Source: Coraliomargarita sinensis (GTDB lineage: Bacteria > Verrucomicrobiota > Verrucomicrobiia > Opitutales > Coraliomargaritaceae). Taken from it: DNA of 64,000 bases. Of the stretch, positions 31,806 to 40,659 are shown piece after piece (the stretch's first letter is position 1; every line of letters begins with the position of its first letter). The notes under the pieces are model-generated. The model was not told the DNA's origin and did no database searches. It saw only the letters and a program-made list of their open reading frames with translations. A program made the position numbers and the translations under genes. The stretch covers positions 1 to 64,000 of the forward strand of contig NZ_QHJQ01000012.1 in assembly GCF_003185655.1 (NCBI RefSeq). Reading direction: 5' to 3'.

Positions 31806-32474
31806 ATGAACGAATTTATGGCTATCTTTGCGGGGGTCGGACTGGCCGCCGCGTGCGGTTTCCGTGTTTTTGTCCCTCTTTTCGTCGCGAGCCTGGCGGC
31901 AAACACGGGAATGGAGGTCGATTTCCTCGGAGGCTTCAATGTCGAAGAAGTGTTAGGAGAGCACCACTGGTTGGGCAGTACGCCGGTGACTATTATGCTT
32001 GGCGTAGCAACGGTCGTGGAAATAGGCAGTTACTACATCCCCTGGATTGACAATGCCCTGGATACGATTGCGACCCCGTTGGCGGTGACGGCGGGCACGG
32101 TCATCACCGGCACCATGCTGCCTGAATTCATGGGGGACGGTTCCTTTAAGTGGGCCGTCGCGATGATTGCCGGAGGTGGTACGGCAGGGGTGGTTCAGGG
32201 AGCTTCGGTGATCGCCCGCGGAACCTCCTCGGCCACGACGGGGGGGATTGGCAACCCGGCCGTATCCACGGCCGAGTTGGGCGGTTCCGTCCTGACGGCG
32301 GGCTTGGCCGTGTTGATTCCGATTCTCGCGGGTGTTTTGGTTCTTTTCCTACTCTATTTCGTGATTCGAACGATTTATCGCTATTTCAAACGCCGGGCGG
32401 CGGCAAAACGGGAAGCCAAGCTCGCGGCCAAGGCTGCCGGCGAGCGGACTGACGACAAAAGCTATATTCCGTAG
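31806..32474 (+). CDS. DUF4126 membrane protein
   Basis: A 222-residue polytopic inner-membrane protein. The N-terminus GVGLAAACGFRVFVPLFVASLAA is the DUF4126 signature, with the Arg in a hydrophobic helix. About five hydrophobic stretches are visible, then a basic C-terminal tail (KRRAAAKREAKLAAKAAG). No biochemical function is known for the family. It stands alone between the divergent pseudopilin gene and menA. Confidence 0.85.
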   Translation: MNEFMAIFAGVGLAAACGFRVFVPLFVASLAANTGMEVDFLGGFNVEEVLGEHHWLGSTPVTIMLGVATVVEIGSYYIPWIDNALDTIATPLAVTAGTVITGTMLPEFMGDGSFKWAVAMIAGGGTAGVVQGASVIARGTSSATTGGIGNPAVSTAELGGSVLTAGLAVLIPILAGVLVLFLLYFVIRTIYRYFKRRAAAKREAKLAAKAAGERTDDKSYIP

Positions 32475-32650
32475 CGAACTGGCACGAGCCAGGTCGAGCG
32501 GCGGCTGTCGAACTCGTCTCACTCATTTTTTTGGCTGGCAACCGTGAAAATGCGGCCCCTCTGCTTTTCCTAATATGACAAACCGAAGTGATATACAGGC
32601 GAGACGCTCGTGCTACCTGCTAACGAGCAAGCTGCACCGCTCTTTTCAAT

Positions 32651-33526
32651 ATGAGTAAAATTCCCGTCTGGCTGGAGGCCACTCGCCCCAAAACACTATC
32701 GGCGGCCGTCTGTCCGGTCTTGGTCGGCACATCATTGGCATGGCACGCAGGGCTCTTTGACTGGCGACCTGCATTGATTTGCCTATTTTTTGCATTGTTG
32801 GTACAAATCGGAACGAACTTTGCCAATGACTACCTGGACGGTGTGAAGGGTTCGGATACGCAAAAGCGGATCGGTCCTCAACGCGCTGTGGCAAGCGGTC
32901 TGGTGCGCGCCGATTCCATGAAGCGAGCGGCGTTGGTTGTGTTGGGGGCTGCTTTTTGCCTCGGGCTTTTACTCATCCCTTTCGGAGGCTGGTGGCTGCT
33001 GGCAGTGGGCGTGGTCTCTGTCCTCTGTGCCTGGTGTTACACCGGGGGGCCTTACCCCCTGGCTTACAATGGGCTGGGGGATGTCTTTGTCATTTTGTTT
33101 TTCGGCTTTATTGCCGTCGGTTGCACTTATTTTGTTCAGGCAGGTCCACCGGATTGGGTGGTGTACTGGTCCGGCTTCGCCTGTGGCCTGCTGATTAACA
33201 ACATTCTGGTGGTCAACAACTACAGAGATGTGGAGGAGGACCTCGTTTCGGGTAAAAAGACCCTGGCGGTAAGCTTCGGCCGTACATTTGCATTGTGGCA
33301 GTACCGGACGACTGTGTTTACCGTCGCCATGATCACATGCTGTCTTTCCGTGGCGCTGCAGAACCGCTTACTGCCTCTAGCTCTGTTGGCCCTGATTCCT
33401 GCCGCTTTGCTGGCATGGCGTTTGCCTGAGCTTCACAGCTCAGACGAATATCTCGCGGCTCTCAAAACATCCGGCGTGGTCGTGGCCGCTTACGGCTTGG
33501 TCTTTTCGGCTGCCCTTGCTTTTTGA
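32651..33526 (+). CDS. menA: 1,4-dihydroxy-2-naphthoate polyprenyltransferase MenA
   Basis: A 291-residue UbiA-superfamily prenyltransferase that attaches the polyprenyl chain to 1,4-dihydroxy-2-naphthoate in menaquinone synthesis. The first Asp-rich motif is NFANDYLDGVKGSD and the second NYRDVEEDLVSGKKTLAV, and the N-terminal WLEATRPKTLSAAVCPVLVG is typical of MenA. Eight or nine membrane helices are visible. It is convergent with the heptose operon, and no other men genes are in the window. Menaquinone fits the type B SdhCAB encoded upstream. Confidence 0.93.
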   Translation: MSKIPVWLEATRPKTLSAAVCPVLVGTSLAWHAGLFDWRPALICLFFALLVQIGTNFANDYLDGVKGSDTQKRIGPQRAVASGLVRADSMKRAALVVLGAAFCLGLLLIPFGGWWLLAVGVVSVLCAWCYTGGPYPLAYNGLGDVFVILFFGFIAVGCTYFVQAGPPDWVVYWSGFACGLLINNILVVNNYRDVEEDLVSGKKTLAVSFGRTFALWQYRTTVFTVAMITCCLSVALQNRLLPLALLALIPAALLAWRLPELHSSDEYLAALKTSGVVVAAYGLVFSAALAF

Positions 33527-33542
33527 AGAAACGGTCGAGTTC

Positions 33543-34523
33543 TTAGTTCGGTCGCTTTGCGAGCAATTCGGCCGAGGAGATGGGCGCCGTTCCCAGGTGT
33601 CCCACCACGATGCCGGCCGCTTTATTGGCTAGCGCGGCAGCATCTTCGAGGCTTTCGCCAGCGGCAAGCGCGGCAGTTAAAACGGCGATTACCGTATCAC
33701 CGGCACCGGAGACATCAAAAACTTCACGTGCTTCCGTCGTCATCCGTCCGATGATTCGCCCGGCTTCGCCCAGTAGCATTCCGTCCGCTCCAAGAGTGAT
33801 GACCAGTTTCTCCGGGCCATATTTCCTGAAGATGGCATCGCACACTGCCGTATCATCAAAGTCGGCATCGGGGCTGTTGTCGAATCCCGCCATCTGCAAG
33901 GCTTCCGCACGGTTGGGAGTCATCAGCCCGAGTCCCTGCAGGTCCAAGTGTCGTTTTGGCTTGGGATCGATTACCAGTAGGGGAGATGTCGCCTTGTTTG
34001 CGAATTCCGAGCGTATCCGCTGCAGCAGTCCGTCGTTGATGACCCCTTTTGCGTAGTCGGAAAGGAGGATGGCATCAGCTGCGCCGATTAATTCGTTAAA
34101 CTCCTTGGAATCAAAAAGATGATCCAGGGCATAGTCGCTTGCCTTGCCCTCGCGGTCGATCCGGCAGAGTTGTTGCCTTTGGACGACAACCCGAGTCTTT
34201 AAAATGGTGGGGATGTTCTGCTTTTGGCCCAATGCGGAGAGTTTGATCTGTTTTCCCGCCAGTAGTTCCCGCAGGCGCAGGCACTCGTGGTCGTCGCTGT
34301 AGCTTCCGAGTATCGTCGGGCGGATGCCGAGGCCTGCCAGATTGTTCGCGACATTGGCGGCCCCTCCGGGGACATAGCGGTCCGATGCCACAGAGACGAC
34401 AGGGACAGGGGCTTCAGGCGAGATGCGTGTGGCATCCCCCATGATGTAGTGGTCCAGCATAATGTCCCCGATCACGAGAACGTTCAAGTCCGGGAGCTTC
34501 TTCAGCGTGTTCTGAATATCCAT
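33543..34523 (-). CDS. rfaE1: D-glycero-beta-D-manno-heptose-7-phosphate kinase
   Basis: A 326-residue PfkB-family sugar kinase corresponding to the N-terminal half of E. coli HldE. It phosphorylates heptose 7-phosphate at C1. Visible signatures are VLVIGDIMLDHYIMGDATRIS near the start, the ribokinase motif GGAANVANNLAGLG and the catalytic-base motif DVSGAGDTVIAV near 265-276. In many Proteobacteria the kinase is fused to the adenylyltransferase; here the two are separate genes with gmhA between them. It is the last gene of gmhB-rfaD-rfaE2-gmhA-rfaE1, 16 bases after gmhA. Confidence 0.93.
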   Translation of the reverse strand: MDIQNTLKKLPDLNVLVIGDIMLDHYIMGDATRISPEAPVPVVSVASDRYVPGGAANVANNLAGLGIRPTILGSYSDDHECLRLRELLAGKQIKLSALGQKQNIPTILKTRVVVQRQQLCRIDREGKASDYALDHLFDSKEFNELIGAADAILLSDYAKGVINDGLLQRIRSEFANKATSPLLVIDPKPKRHLDLQGLGLMTPNRAEALQMAGFDNSPDADFDDTAVCDAIFRKYGPEKLVITLGADGMLLGEAGRIIGRMTTEAREVFDVSGAGDTVIAVLTAALAAGESLEDAAALANKAAGIVVGHLGTAPISSAELLAKRPN

Positions 34524-34539
34524 GCGCTAATGTTGTCCG

Positions 34540-35103
34540 CTAGGTCCAATCCATACCTTCGACCTGTTCCAGCCAGGTATGAAGTATAAAGGTATGTATT
34601 TCCTGAATACGAGCTGTGTTATGATTCGGGACGATGACGGTATGGTCCGCAATCTCTTTGATCTTTCCGCCATCGCCACCGGAGAGCAGTATGGTGGTGG
34701 CTCCTTTGGCTGAGGCGGCGCGAAGGGCCTGAAAAATGTTTTCCGAGTTTCCGCTGGTGGAGAAACCGACGACAATATCGCCTTTTTTGACGAGCGCTTC
34801 CACCTGCCGGGAGAAGATTTCGTCGAAGCCGTAGTCGTTTGCGATGCAGGTCAGTACCGACGTGTCGGTGTTGAGGGAGACGGCCGGCAGTGGACGCCGA
34901 TCACCGCGATAGCGTCCGACGAGCTCTTCGCAAAGGTGCATGGAGTCGGTCGCGCTGCCGCCGTTGCCGCAGGCAAAGACGGTGTGGCCCGACTGCAGGC
35001 GCTGGACAATCAATTCCGCGGTGGTTTCGACTGCGGGTAGCTGCGCTTCAAAAGCCTCAAGAGTGGATTTGAGCTTTCCGTATTCTTCTTCTGCGGTGGT
35101 CAT
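34540..35103 (-). CDS. gmhA: Sedoheptulose-7-phosphate isomerase
   Basis: A 187-residue SIS-domain isomerase that makes D-glycero-D-manno-heptose 7-phosphate, the first step to ADP-heptose. The family motif CGNGGSATDSMHLCEELVGR and the following Arg-rich loop (RYRGDRRPLPAVSL) are present, along with SGNSENIFQALRAA. I chose ATG 35103 (MTTAEEEYGKLKS). A longer in-frame start at 35154 would overlap rfaE2 and add a non-conserved Cys/His-rich leader. Confidence 0.93.
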   Translation of the reverse strand: MTTAEEEYGKLKSTLEAFEAQLPAVETTAELIVQRLQSGHTVFACGNGGSATDSMHLCEELVGRYRGDRRPLPAVSLNTDTSVLTCIANDYGFDEIFSRQVEALVKKGDIVVGFSTSGNSENIFQALRAASAKGATTILLSGGDGGKIKEIADHTVIVPNHNTARIQEIHTFILHTWLEQVEGMDWT

Positions 35104-35137
35104 TGTCTTCAATGGAATATGGTGACTGCGGCGGCAC

Positions 35138-35635
35138 TTACAAGCTGGCGGCACGGTGAATTTTTTCGATCATCCTGGTGGTGCTGAAGCCCTCGAGAAA
35201 AGGAAGAAATTTGATTTCGGTACCGACCGCTTCGAAAGCCTCACGCTCGCCGGCGTGCAGGGTGTCCAGGGTGTAGTCCCCGGCCTTGGTGTAGATGTCA
35301 GGTTGAAGCAGTTTGATCTCCTCGATCAGGCGTGGGTTGTTGAAGACAACGATGTGATCCACGCAGTTAAGTGCCGCCAAGCAGTAGGCGCGCTCCGCTT
35401 CGGACTCAATCGGGCGGGTGGGGCCCTTCAGCGCACGCACGCTTTCATCACTGTTGATCAACACCCACAGACTGTCGCCCAACTTCCTGGAGGCTTCCAG
35501 ATAGGAGATATGACCGACATGCAGTAGATCAAAACAACCATTGGTCATGACCATGGTGCGGCCCGCATCACGCAGCTTTTGGCGCATTCCGACAGCCTCT
35601 TCCAGGGTCAGCCATTTTTCGTTGGGAAGGTGCAT
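35138..35635 (-). CDS. rfaE2: D-glycero-beta-D-manno-heptose 1-phosphate adenylyltransferase
   Basis: A 165-residue cytidylyltransferase-fold enzyme corresponding to the C-terminal half of E. coli HldE. It uses ATP to activate heptose 1-phosphate to ADP-D-glycero-D-manno-heptose. The nucleotide-binding motif TNGCFDLLHVGHISYL is clear, with the HxGH box, and the ISTTS-like region reads GFSTTRMIEKIH. It lies 8 bases downstream of rfaD and 34 bases upstream of gmhA. Confidence 0.93.
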   Translation of the reverse strand: MHLPNEKWLTLEEAVGMRQKLRDAGRTMVMTNGCFDLLHVGHISYLEASRKLGDSLWVLINSDESVRALKGPTRPIESEAERAYCLAALNCVDHIVVFNNPRLIEEIKLLQPDIYTKAGDYTLDTLHAGEREAFEAVGTEIKFLPFLEGFSTTRMIEKIHRAASL

Positions 35636-35643
35636 CGATGGGG

Positions 35644-36645
35644 TCAGGACTCCTGTCCGAGATGTTTGTTGGGCACGAGGTAATTTTGCACGTAGTCTTT
35701 GACCGCACTGTGTAGATTGAAGTTTTTGGATGCGTCGAAGCCGGTGGAAAGCAGCTTCCCGGTGTTGGCACAGGTGTAGTACTGATACTTGCCCTTTAAT
35801 GTTTCGGGCATGTCGATGTATTTGATGTTCGGCTCGAGGTCGAGTGCGGCGAATATCGCTTCGGCCAGTGCATTCCAGGTGTTGGCTTCACCGCTGCCGA
35901 GATTAAACAAGCCGTTGGCTGCGGGTGTTTCCGCGAGGTGTATGCTCATCGCAACCGCATCTTTCACGTAGAGGAAGTCACGCATCTGGTTGCCGTCGGT
36001 GTAATCGGGATGATAGCTCTTGAAGAGCCCGATCTCGCCGGTGGCGGTCACTTGATCGTAGGCCTTGTTGACCAGGCTGCGCATGTCGCCCTTATGGTTT
36101 TCATTGGGACCGAACACGTTGAAATACTTCAGGCCGACGATACGGTCCAGCCAGCCCATACGCTGCGCGTAGCAATCGAACATGTGCTTGGAATAACCAT
36201 ACATGTTGAGCGGGCACAGTGTATGCAGGTCTTCGAGCGTATCCTCCATGCCCTGGCTGCCGTCGCCATAGGTTGCGGCGCTGGAAGCATAGACGAAGCG
36301 GATGTTTTTTTCGATGGCGATCGTAGCGAGCGCCTTGGTGTATTCGTAGTTATTCCGGATCAGGTAACTGGCGTCCTTCTCGGTCGTGGCAGAGCAGGCA
36401 CCGAGATGGTAAATGGTCGAGAACTGGTCGAAGTACTCCGGTTCGGTCTCGGCGAGCTCAAGAAGGTCGTCAGCTTCGAGGTAGTCGGCGTAGCGCAGCG
36501 GAACGAGATTCTTGAATTTGTCGTCCTGACCGAGAATGTCGGCAATAACGATGTCACAGTTTCCCCTCTGGTTGAGTGCCTGTACCAGCGCGCTGCCGAT
36601 AAATCCTGCGCCGCCTGTGACGAGAGTGTAATTGCCTGTTTTCAT
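35644..36645 (-). CDS. rfaD: ADP-L-glycero-D-manno-heptose 6-epimerase
   Basis: A 333-residue short-chain dehydrogenase-like epimerase that converts ADP-D-glycero- to ADP-L-glycero-D-manno-heptose, the donor for inner-core heptosyltransferases. The NADP-binding motif VTGGAGFIGSALVQAL is at the N-terminus, the Ser in FVYASSAATYGDG, and the YxxxK catalytic pair in YGYSKHMFD. The ATG at 36645 is preferred to a TTG at 36666, which adds seven non-conserved residues. Length is close to the E. coli enzyme (about 310). Confidence 0.93.
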   Translation of the reverse strand: MKTGNYTLVTGGAGFIGSALVQALNQRGNCDIVIADILGQDDKFKNLVPLRYADYLEADDLLELAETEPEYFDQFSTIYHLGACSATTEKDASYLIRNNYEYTKALATIAIEKNIRFVYASSAATYGDGSQGMEDTLEDLHTLCPLNMYGYSKHMFDCYAQRMGWLDRIVGLKYFNVFGPNENHKGDMRSLVNKAYDQVTATGEIGLFKSYHPDYTDGNQMRDFLYVKDAVAMSIHLAETPAANGLFNLGSGEANTWNALAEAIFAALDLEPNIKYIDMPETLKGKYQYYTCANTGKLLSTGFDASKNFNLHSAVKDYVQNYLVPNKHLGQES

Positions 36646-36698
36646 TTCAATGTTTGTTCGAGTCAATTCGCTAGAGTCGCCTGAAAGGGGGGCTTAGG

Positions 36699-37289
36699 TC
36701 AAGCCGTCAAGATCCTGTCGACGCATGTTGGGAAATTCTCGCACAATGTGAAATCACCTGTGATTTCGCCAGCGTTTGCCCGCTTGGGCAACTCTGGTTT
36801 GCCATTGCTGACGGCCCAAGCTTGGGCTCCCGAGTTCCATGCGGTTTCGAGATCGACCAGGGTATCGCCGATCATGTGGCATTGCTTTGGAGTGGTGCCC
36901 AGGTGCTGACAGGCTTCCTCGATGAATCGTGGCGAGGGTTTACGGTAGCCGCCTTCGGTGTCCGGGAGCTCCGGCGCGATGCACCAGCCGGCGATCTGCC
37001 CGGGAGCGATTTCGAGGAGTTCAAAGAGCTTTTTTTGGCAGGCGTGCACCGTTTCTATGGGAAAGTAACCGCGGCCGACTCCGGATTGATTTGTCAGGAT
37101 GAAGAAAGGGATCTTCTTGTCTATAAGTTGGTGGACGCGGGCTTTGACTCCGGGCAGCAGCTTGAGCTTGTCCGGATGGTCGATGTAGTCGACGTGTTCG
37201 ATCAATGTACCGTCGCGGTCGGCGAAGACTGCAGTTTTGGGGGACAAGTTAGCGAAAGCCGGGTTATGCCATACGTTTTCGGTCATCAT
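36699..37289 (-). CDS. gmhB: Heptose 1,7-bisphosphate 7-phosphatase
   Basis: A 196-residue HAD-superfamily phosphatase of the GmhB/HisB-N type, which removes the 7-phosphate from heptose 1,7-bisphosphate. The nucleophile motif is VFADRDGTLIEHVDYI (Asp-x-Asp-Gly-Thr). The Thr/Ser motif FILTNQSGVGRGYF and the Zn-region CIAPELPDTEGGYRKPSP follow, although some of the usual Zn-binding Cys residues of GmhB are absent. The last HAD motif is MIGDTLVDLETAW. It starts the minus-strand operon gmhB-rfaD-rfaE2-gmhA-rfaE1, and together these supply every step from sedoheptulose 7-phosphate to ADP-heptose. Confidence 0.9.
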   Translation of the reverse strand: MMTENVWHNPAFANLSPKTAVFADRDGTLIEHVDYIDHPDKLKLLPGVKARVHQLIDKKIPFFILTNQSGVGRGYFPIETVHACQKKLFELLEIAPGQIAGWCIAPELPDTEGGYRKPSPRFIEEACQHLGTTPKQCHMIGDTLVDLETAWNSGAQAWAVSNGKPELPKRANAGEITGDFTLCENFPTCVDRILTA

Positions 37290-37432
37290 TTTGGGGTATT
37301 TAGAGCGTGGTCGGTGAGATTGTCAGTCTTGACTTGAGTTATTTCGGCTAAAGTTTGCCAATGATTTTCTGCTTTGGCTCATTCGCCCTTCCGGCGAATT
37401 GTTTTCCCGCATAATCATATTTCTCTTACGAC

Positions 37433-39727
37433 ATGCCTGATGGCTCACCGCGCAAACCGGACCACGCGTCCAGTCCAACACCTCCGACGAAACCACGCTT
37501 TGTCAATCTGGTTTCGCCGGGGCGCCTGGATATGGAGTTTTTCTGCGAAGTGGCCAAAGGGCTGCTGAGTTTTAGCCTTTTCGGTCAAACAGAGAATCGG
37601 ACCGCGCAGGGGCGTACAATAGATGAGACATTCGCAGCTTTCAGTTTGGCCGTGCCCCAGGATACCGATGCGTCCCGTGAGGCGCTGGAACGGATTCGGG
37701 AGTTGGGCGTCAGGGCCGTGCGGATTGATTGCTCTGAGGAGACGAGTGCGGATGCCCTGATTCCCTTGTTGGAGGGGCTTCAGGCTGCCGGGGTCGCCGT
37801 GCTCCTTCATTTGGTTCAGCCCTTAAGCCAGGCAGGGGAAATGCCGGAGGATTCGGCAGTTCAGGCATGGAAGCAGTTCGTTGAACGCGCCTTGAATGTT
37901 TTTTCCGCTTACGTCGAAGCTGTGGAAATCGGCACGACCATCAACCGTGCCAAATGGTCGGGCTATTCTCTGGCGGGTTTCCTGGCCGCTTGGGAAACGG
38001 CTTACCCATTAGTCAAAGGATATGGATTGACGGTTGTGGGGCCGAATGTGACGGATTTTGAGCCACAATACAACGCGGGTGCGCTCGGTATGCTCAAGCG
38101 GCGGGGTATATTGCCGGATATTCATTCCAACAACATGTTTGCCGAGCGGACGATTGAGCCTGAGGCATTGGATCGTAAGATTTTGGGCGAAACCTTCAAG
38201 CGTCTCCATGGCTACGATTTGATCAAAAAATTAGGCATGGTGGCCTGGATCGGCCGCCGTTATGGCGTCGAGCGGCATTGGTCGACCTGCGCCTTCTGGA
38301 CCCTGCCACGCATTGAGCGCATTCTCGCCAATGCGGAAGACCAGAAGGCGGACTATCTGGTCCGTTATTACATCCTTTGTGTTTCGCAAGGCAGCTTCGA
38401 GCGCTTTTACTGGGGGCCACTGGTGAGTCGTAGAGAGGGTTTACTGGACGATGGCACCGGTCTGCCGGAGGACCGCAGTGTTCGTGATGTGGTCTCCTAT
38501 TATCGCGAGCTTCCCGGGCAGGCAGACCAATGGCGCCGCCGACCTTCCTTCAGTGCATTCAAGACGCTTTATGCGCGCCTTTCCGGAGCCCGCTACCTGA
38601 AGCGCCTTCGCGGCGGAGAGGGGCTCGAAATCCATGCCTTCGAAAAAGGTTCGGAGCAGTTCCATGTGGTTTGGACAAAGAATGGTGCCTTGGCGCCGAG
38701 CGCCGGTATCTATGGGGCAGAGGATCTGGCGGCGCTCAGCTCGGTAAGCACCCGGGATGGTCAGCGGCTCGACGAGCTGCCCGATTATTTCTCCGAAAGC
38801 CCCCTGTATCTTTTCTGGCCGCTCTCTCGCGATATCGTGGTGAAGCCTGAAGCCGCAGTCCTTCCAAAAATGATTGCCGCACGGCCCGATCCGGGATCTC
38901 GCTATTTTGCCTACCGGAGCGGGGAGTGGCGCGGCACGGTCTGTGCCCGGTCCCGGGAGCAGGCCGATCGACTGATCGAACGCTTCAAGCCGGATTCGAT
39001 TGGCAGTCCCGTAAAAGAGTCAACCCTGCGCCAGGCGCGCAACGTGATCTGGTCGGTTGAGAACCCGCTCGACCCGGCCCAGGCGCTGGTTGTCAAAAAA
39101 CCCGTTCGCGTCGCCTGGCATAAACGAATTCTTGATCGCAGGAAGCCGTCCAAATCGCTGCGCAGCTGGAATGGTACGAGCGAGTTGCAACGCCGTGGGA
39201 TTGAGACGCCGAAAGTGGTGGCTTACTTTGAGCATGAAGACCCTGCCAGAGTGCTGGATAACTGGTTTATCTGCGAGCATGCCGGCACACATCTAAGTGC
39301 TCGTCGTTTTTTTGCCGCATATGCACGGGGGGAGGATACCGTCGAAGGATTTACCTTCGAAGCTTTTGCCCGGCAGTTGATCGCGTTCATCCGCAGTGTA
39401 CACAAACGAGGTGTATACTTTCGTGATCTTTCAGGGGGCAATGTACTCGTGAGAGTCGAAAAGGGCGGCAAATTGGTCTTTTCATTGATCGATACAGCGC
39501 GCGCAAGGTTCTCCGGAAGACGTTTTACACGGAGTCAGCGTGTTGCCGATTTAAAGCGCTTGGTCTTCAAGTTGAATCCCCATCAACAAAGTTTTTGCAT
39601 GAAGACCTATCTCGAAGAGGAAGGTGTCCGCTTTACCTTTAGGTATAGGCTCAGCTTTAAACTCTACGCAATTAAGGCCTCTCTGAAGCGTTTAAAACGC
39701 AAGGCGCGTAAACGATTGTGCTTGTAA
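37433..39727 (+). CDS. Glycosidase-like domain fused to WaaP/InaA-type kinase domain
   Basis: A 764-residue protein with two apparent parts. Residues about 35-400 read like a (beta/alpha)8 glycoside-hydrolase-type barrel, with EAVEIGTTINRAKWSGYS at the position of the acid/base Glu in clan A enzymes and many Trp/Tyr residues; there is no signal peptide, so it would act in the cytoplasm. Residues about 560-760 are a kinase-like domain of the WaaP/InaA group, with KSLRSWNGTSELQRRGIETP followed by HKRGVYFRDLSGGNVLV (catalytic FRD...N) and SLIDTARARF. The pairing is unusual. It is divergent from the ADP-heptose operon, so a role in modifying LPS core sugars is likely by context. The assignment of the N-terminal fold is tentative. 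Confidence 0.65.
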   Translation: MPDGSPRKPDHASSPTPPTKPRFVNLVSPGRLDMEFFCEVAKGLLSFSLFGQTENRTAQGRTIDETFAAFSLAVPQDTDASREALERIRELGVRAVRIDCSEETSADALIPLLEGLQAAGVAVLLHLVQPLSQAGEMPEDSAVQAWKQFVERALNVFSAYVEAVEIGTTINRAKWSGYSLAGFLAAWETAYPLVKGYGLTVVGPNVTDFEPQYNAGALGMLKRRGILPDIHSNNMFAERTIEPEALDRKILGETFKRLHGYDLIKKLGMVAWIGRRYGVERHWSTCAFWTLPRIERILANAEDQKADYLVRYYILCVSQGSFERFYWGPLVSRREGLLDDGTGLPEDRSVRDVVSYYRELPGQADQWRRRPSFSAFKTLYARLSGARYLKRLRGGEGLEIHAFEKGSEQFHVVWTKNGALAPSAGIYGAEDLAALSSVSTRDGQRLDELPDYFSESPLYLFWPLSRDIVVKPEAAVLPKMIAARPDPGSRYFAYRSGEWRGTVCARSREQADRLIERFKPDSIGSPVKESTLRQARNVIWSVENPLDPAQALVVKKPVRVAWHKRILDRRKPSKSLRSWNGTSELQRRGIETPKVVAYFEHEDPARVLDNWFICEHAGTHLSARRFFAAYARGEDTVEGFTFEAFARQLIAFIRSVHKRGVYFRDLSGGNVLVRVEKGGKLVFSLIDTARARFSGRRFTRSQRVADLKRLVFKLNPHQQSFCMKTYLEEEGVRFTFRYRLSFKLYAIKASLKRLKRKARKRLCL

Positions 39728-39748
39728 TGGCCATCGGACAGGTGCGGT

Positions 39749-40594
39749 TCAATTCGTTCGGAGAAGTTTGGGTAGTGTCGGTGGTTTTCGGTGGAAACCG
39801 TTGTAGAGGCGGATGGCTCGCCGGACAATTTTCGTCCATAGCCTCTTCTTTTCCCAAAATTCCTTTTTCCAGTCCGCACCCAGGTATTCCTTCAGGAATC
39901 GGACACAGTCGGCCGAAGTTAACCCCACATCCAGCGCGGAAAATAGTAACGCGCTGAGATCTTTCTGCAGCCACCTCGCAGGCACCTCTTTCCGTTTCTG
40001 TACGCGGTGAAGATCAATAAGGTAGAGTGGAAGAGTGCGACCTGGATTCCAGTCGAGTATGATGCTGTGATTAACCAGAAAGTGATTGATGTATAAGTCG
40101 CGGTGGTTGATGCCACACCGGTGCATCGTCCGGGTGATGCGGGCAATTTCCCCGACCAAGTATTGCTTCAATTCGACCCATCGCGTGCCCTCAAATCCGA
40201 GCCAGCCCTTTTTGAAATGTTCCAGATTTTCACAATTCTCCAAGGCTTCCAAGGCGACGAATGATTCGACTGCATGAGGATATCTGCCACGCTCTCCCTT
40301 GCCCAAGACTTTCGGCACGCGCAGGCCCGCCTTATTGAGGATGCTGGCGCCTTCCCATTCATTACGGGCGCTGACGACTGGCTTTCTAAAACGATACCAC
40401 TCTTTAATGACTTCCTTCCAACCACATCCGAGGTGTCGCTTTACAAAAATGTGCAAGTCCCCGAGATTAACTTCGTAGGTTAGTCTGTGTTTAACCTCAC
40501 GATGCGTTTGTCCCCTGGGTTGCAAGAACCACTCGAATACATCCCTCTCTTGCTCAAGGGCGTTCTGTAACTGTGGGTCTAAATCGAGATACAT
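39749..40594 (-). CDS. waaP: LPS core heptose (I) kinase WaaP
   Basis: A 281-residue WaaP/RfaP-family kinase that phosphorylates the first inner-core heptose, stabilising the outer membrane. The match to WaaP is close: HIFVKRHLGCGWKEVIKEWYRFRKPVVSARNEW at the N-lobe, then the catalytic loop GINHRDLYINHFLV and metal-binding Asp in LIDLHRVQKRKEVPARWLQKDLSALLFSALDVGLT, a block shared with the E. coli enzyme. I chose ATG 40594; ATG 40633 adds 13 residues. It is convergent with the glycosidase/kinase fusion gene and lies downstream of the waaG-like gene on the same strand. Confidence 0.9.
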   Translation of the reverse strand: MYLDLDPQLQNALEQERDVFEWFLQPRGQTHREVKHRLTYEVNLGDLHIFVKRHLGCGWKEVIKEWYRFRKPVVSARNEWEGASILNKAGLRVPKVLGKGERGRYPHAVESFVALEALENCENLEHFKKGWLGFEGTRWVELKQYLVGEIARITRTMHRCGINHRDLYINHFLVNHSIILDWNPGRTLPLYLIDLHRVQKRKEVPARWLQKDLSALLFSALDVGLTSADCVRFLKEYLGADWKKEFWEKKRLWTKIVRRAIRLYNGFHRKPPTLPKLLRTN

Positions 40595-40659
40595 ATTAAT
40601 GTTTGTTCCTTGTGTCGCGATTGGCGAATGCATCCATGTTCGTCATTGATGTCCCGAGA

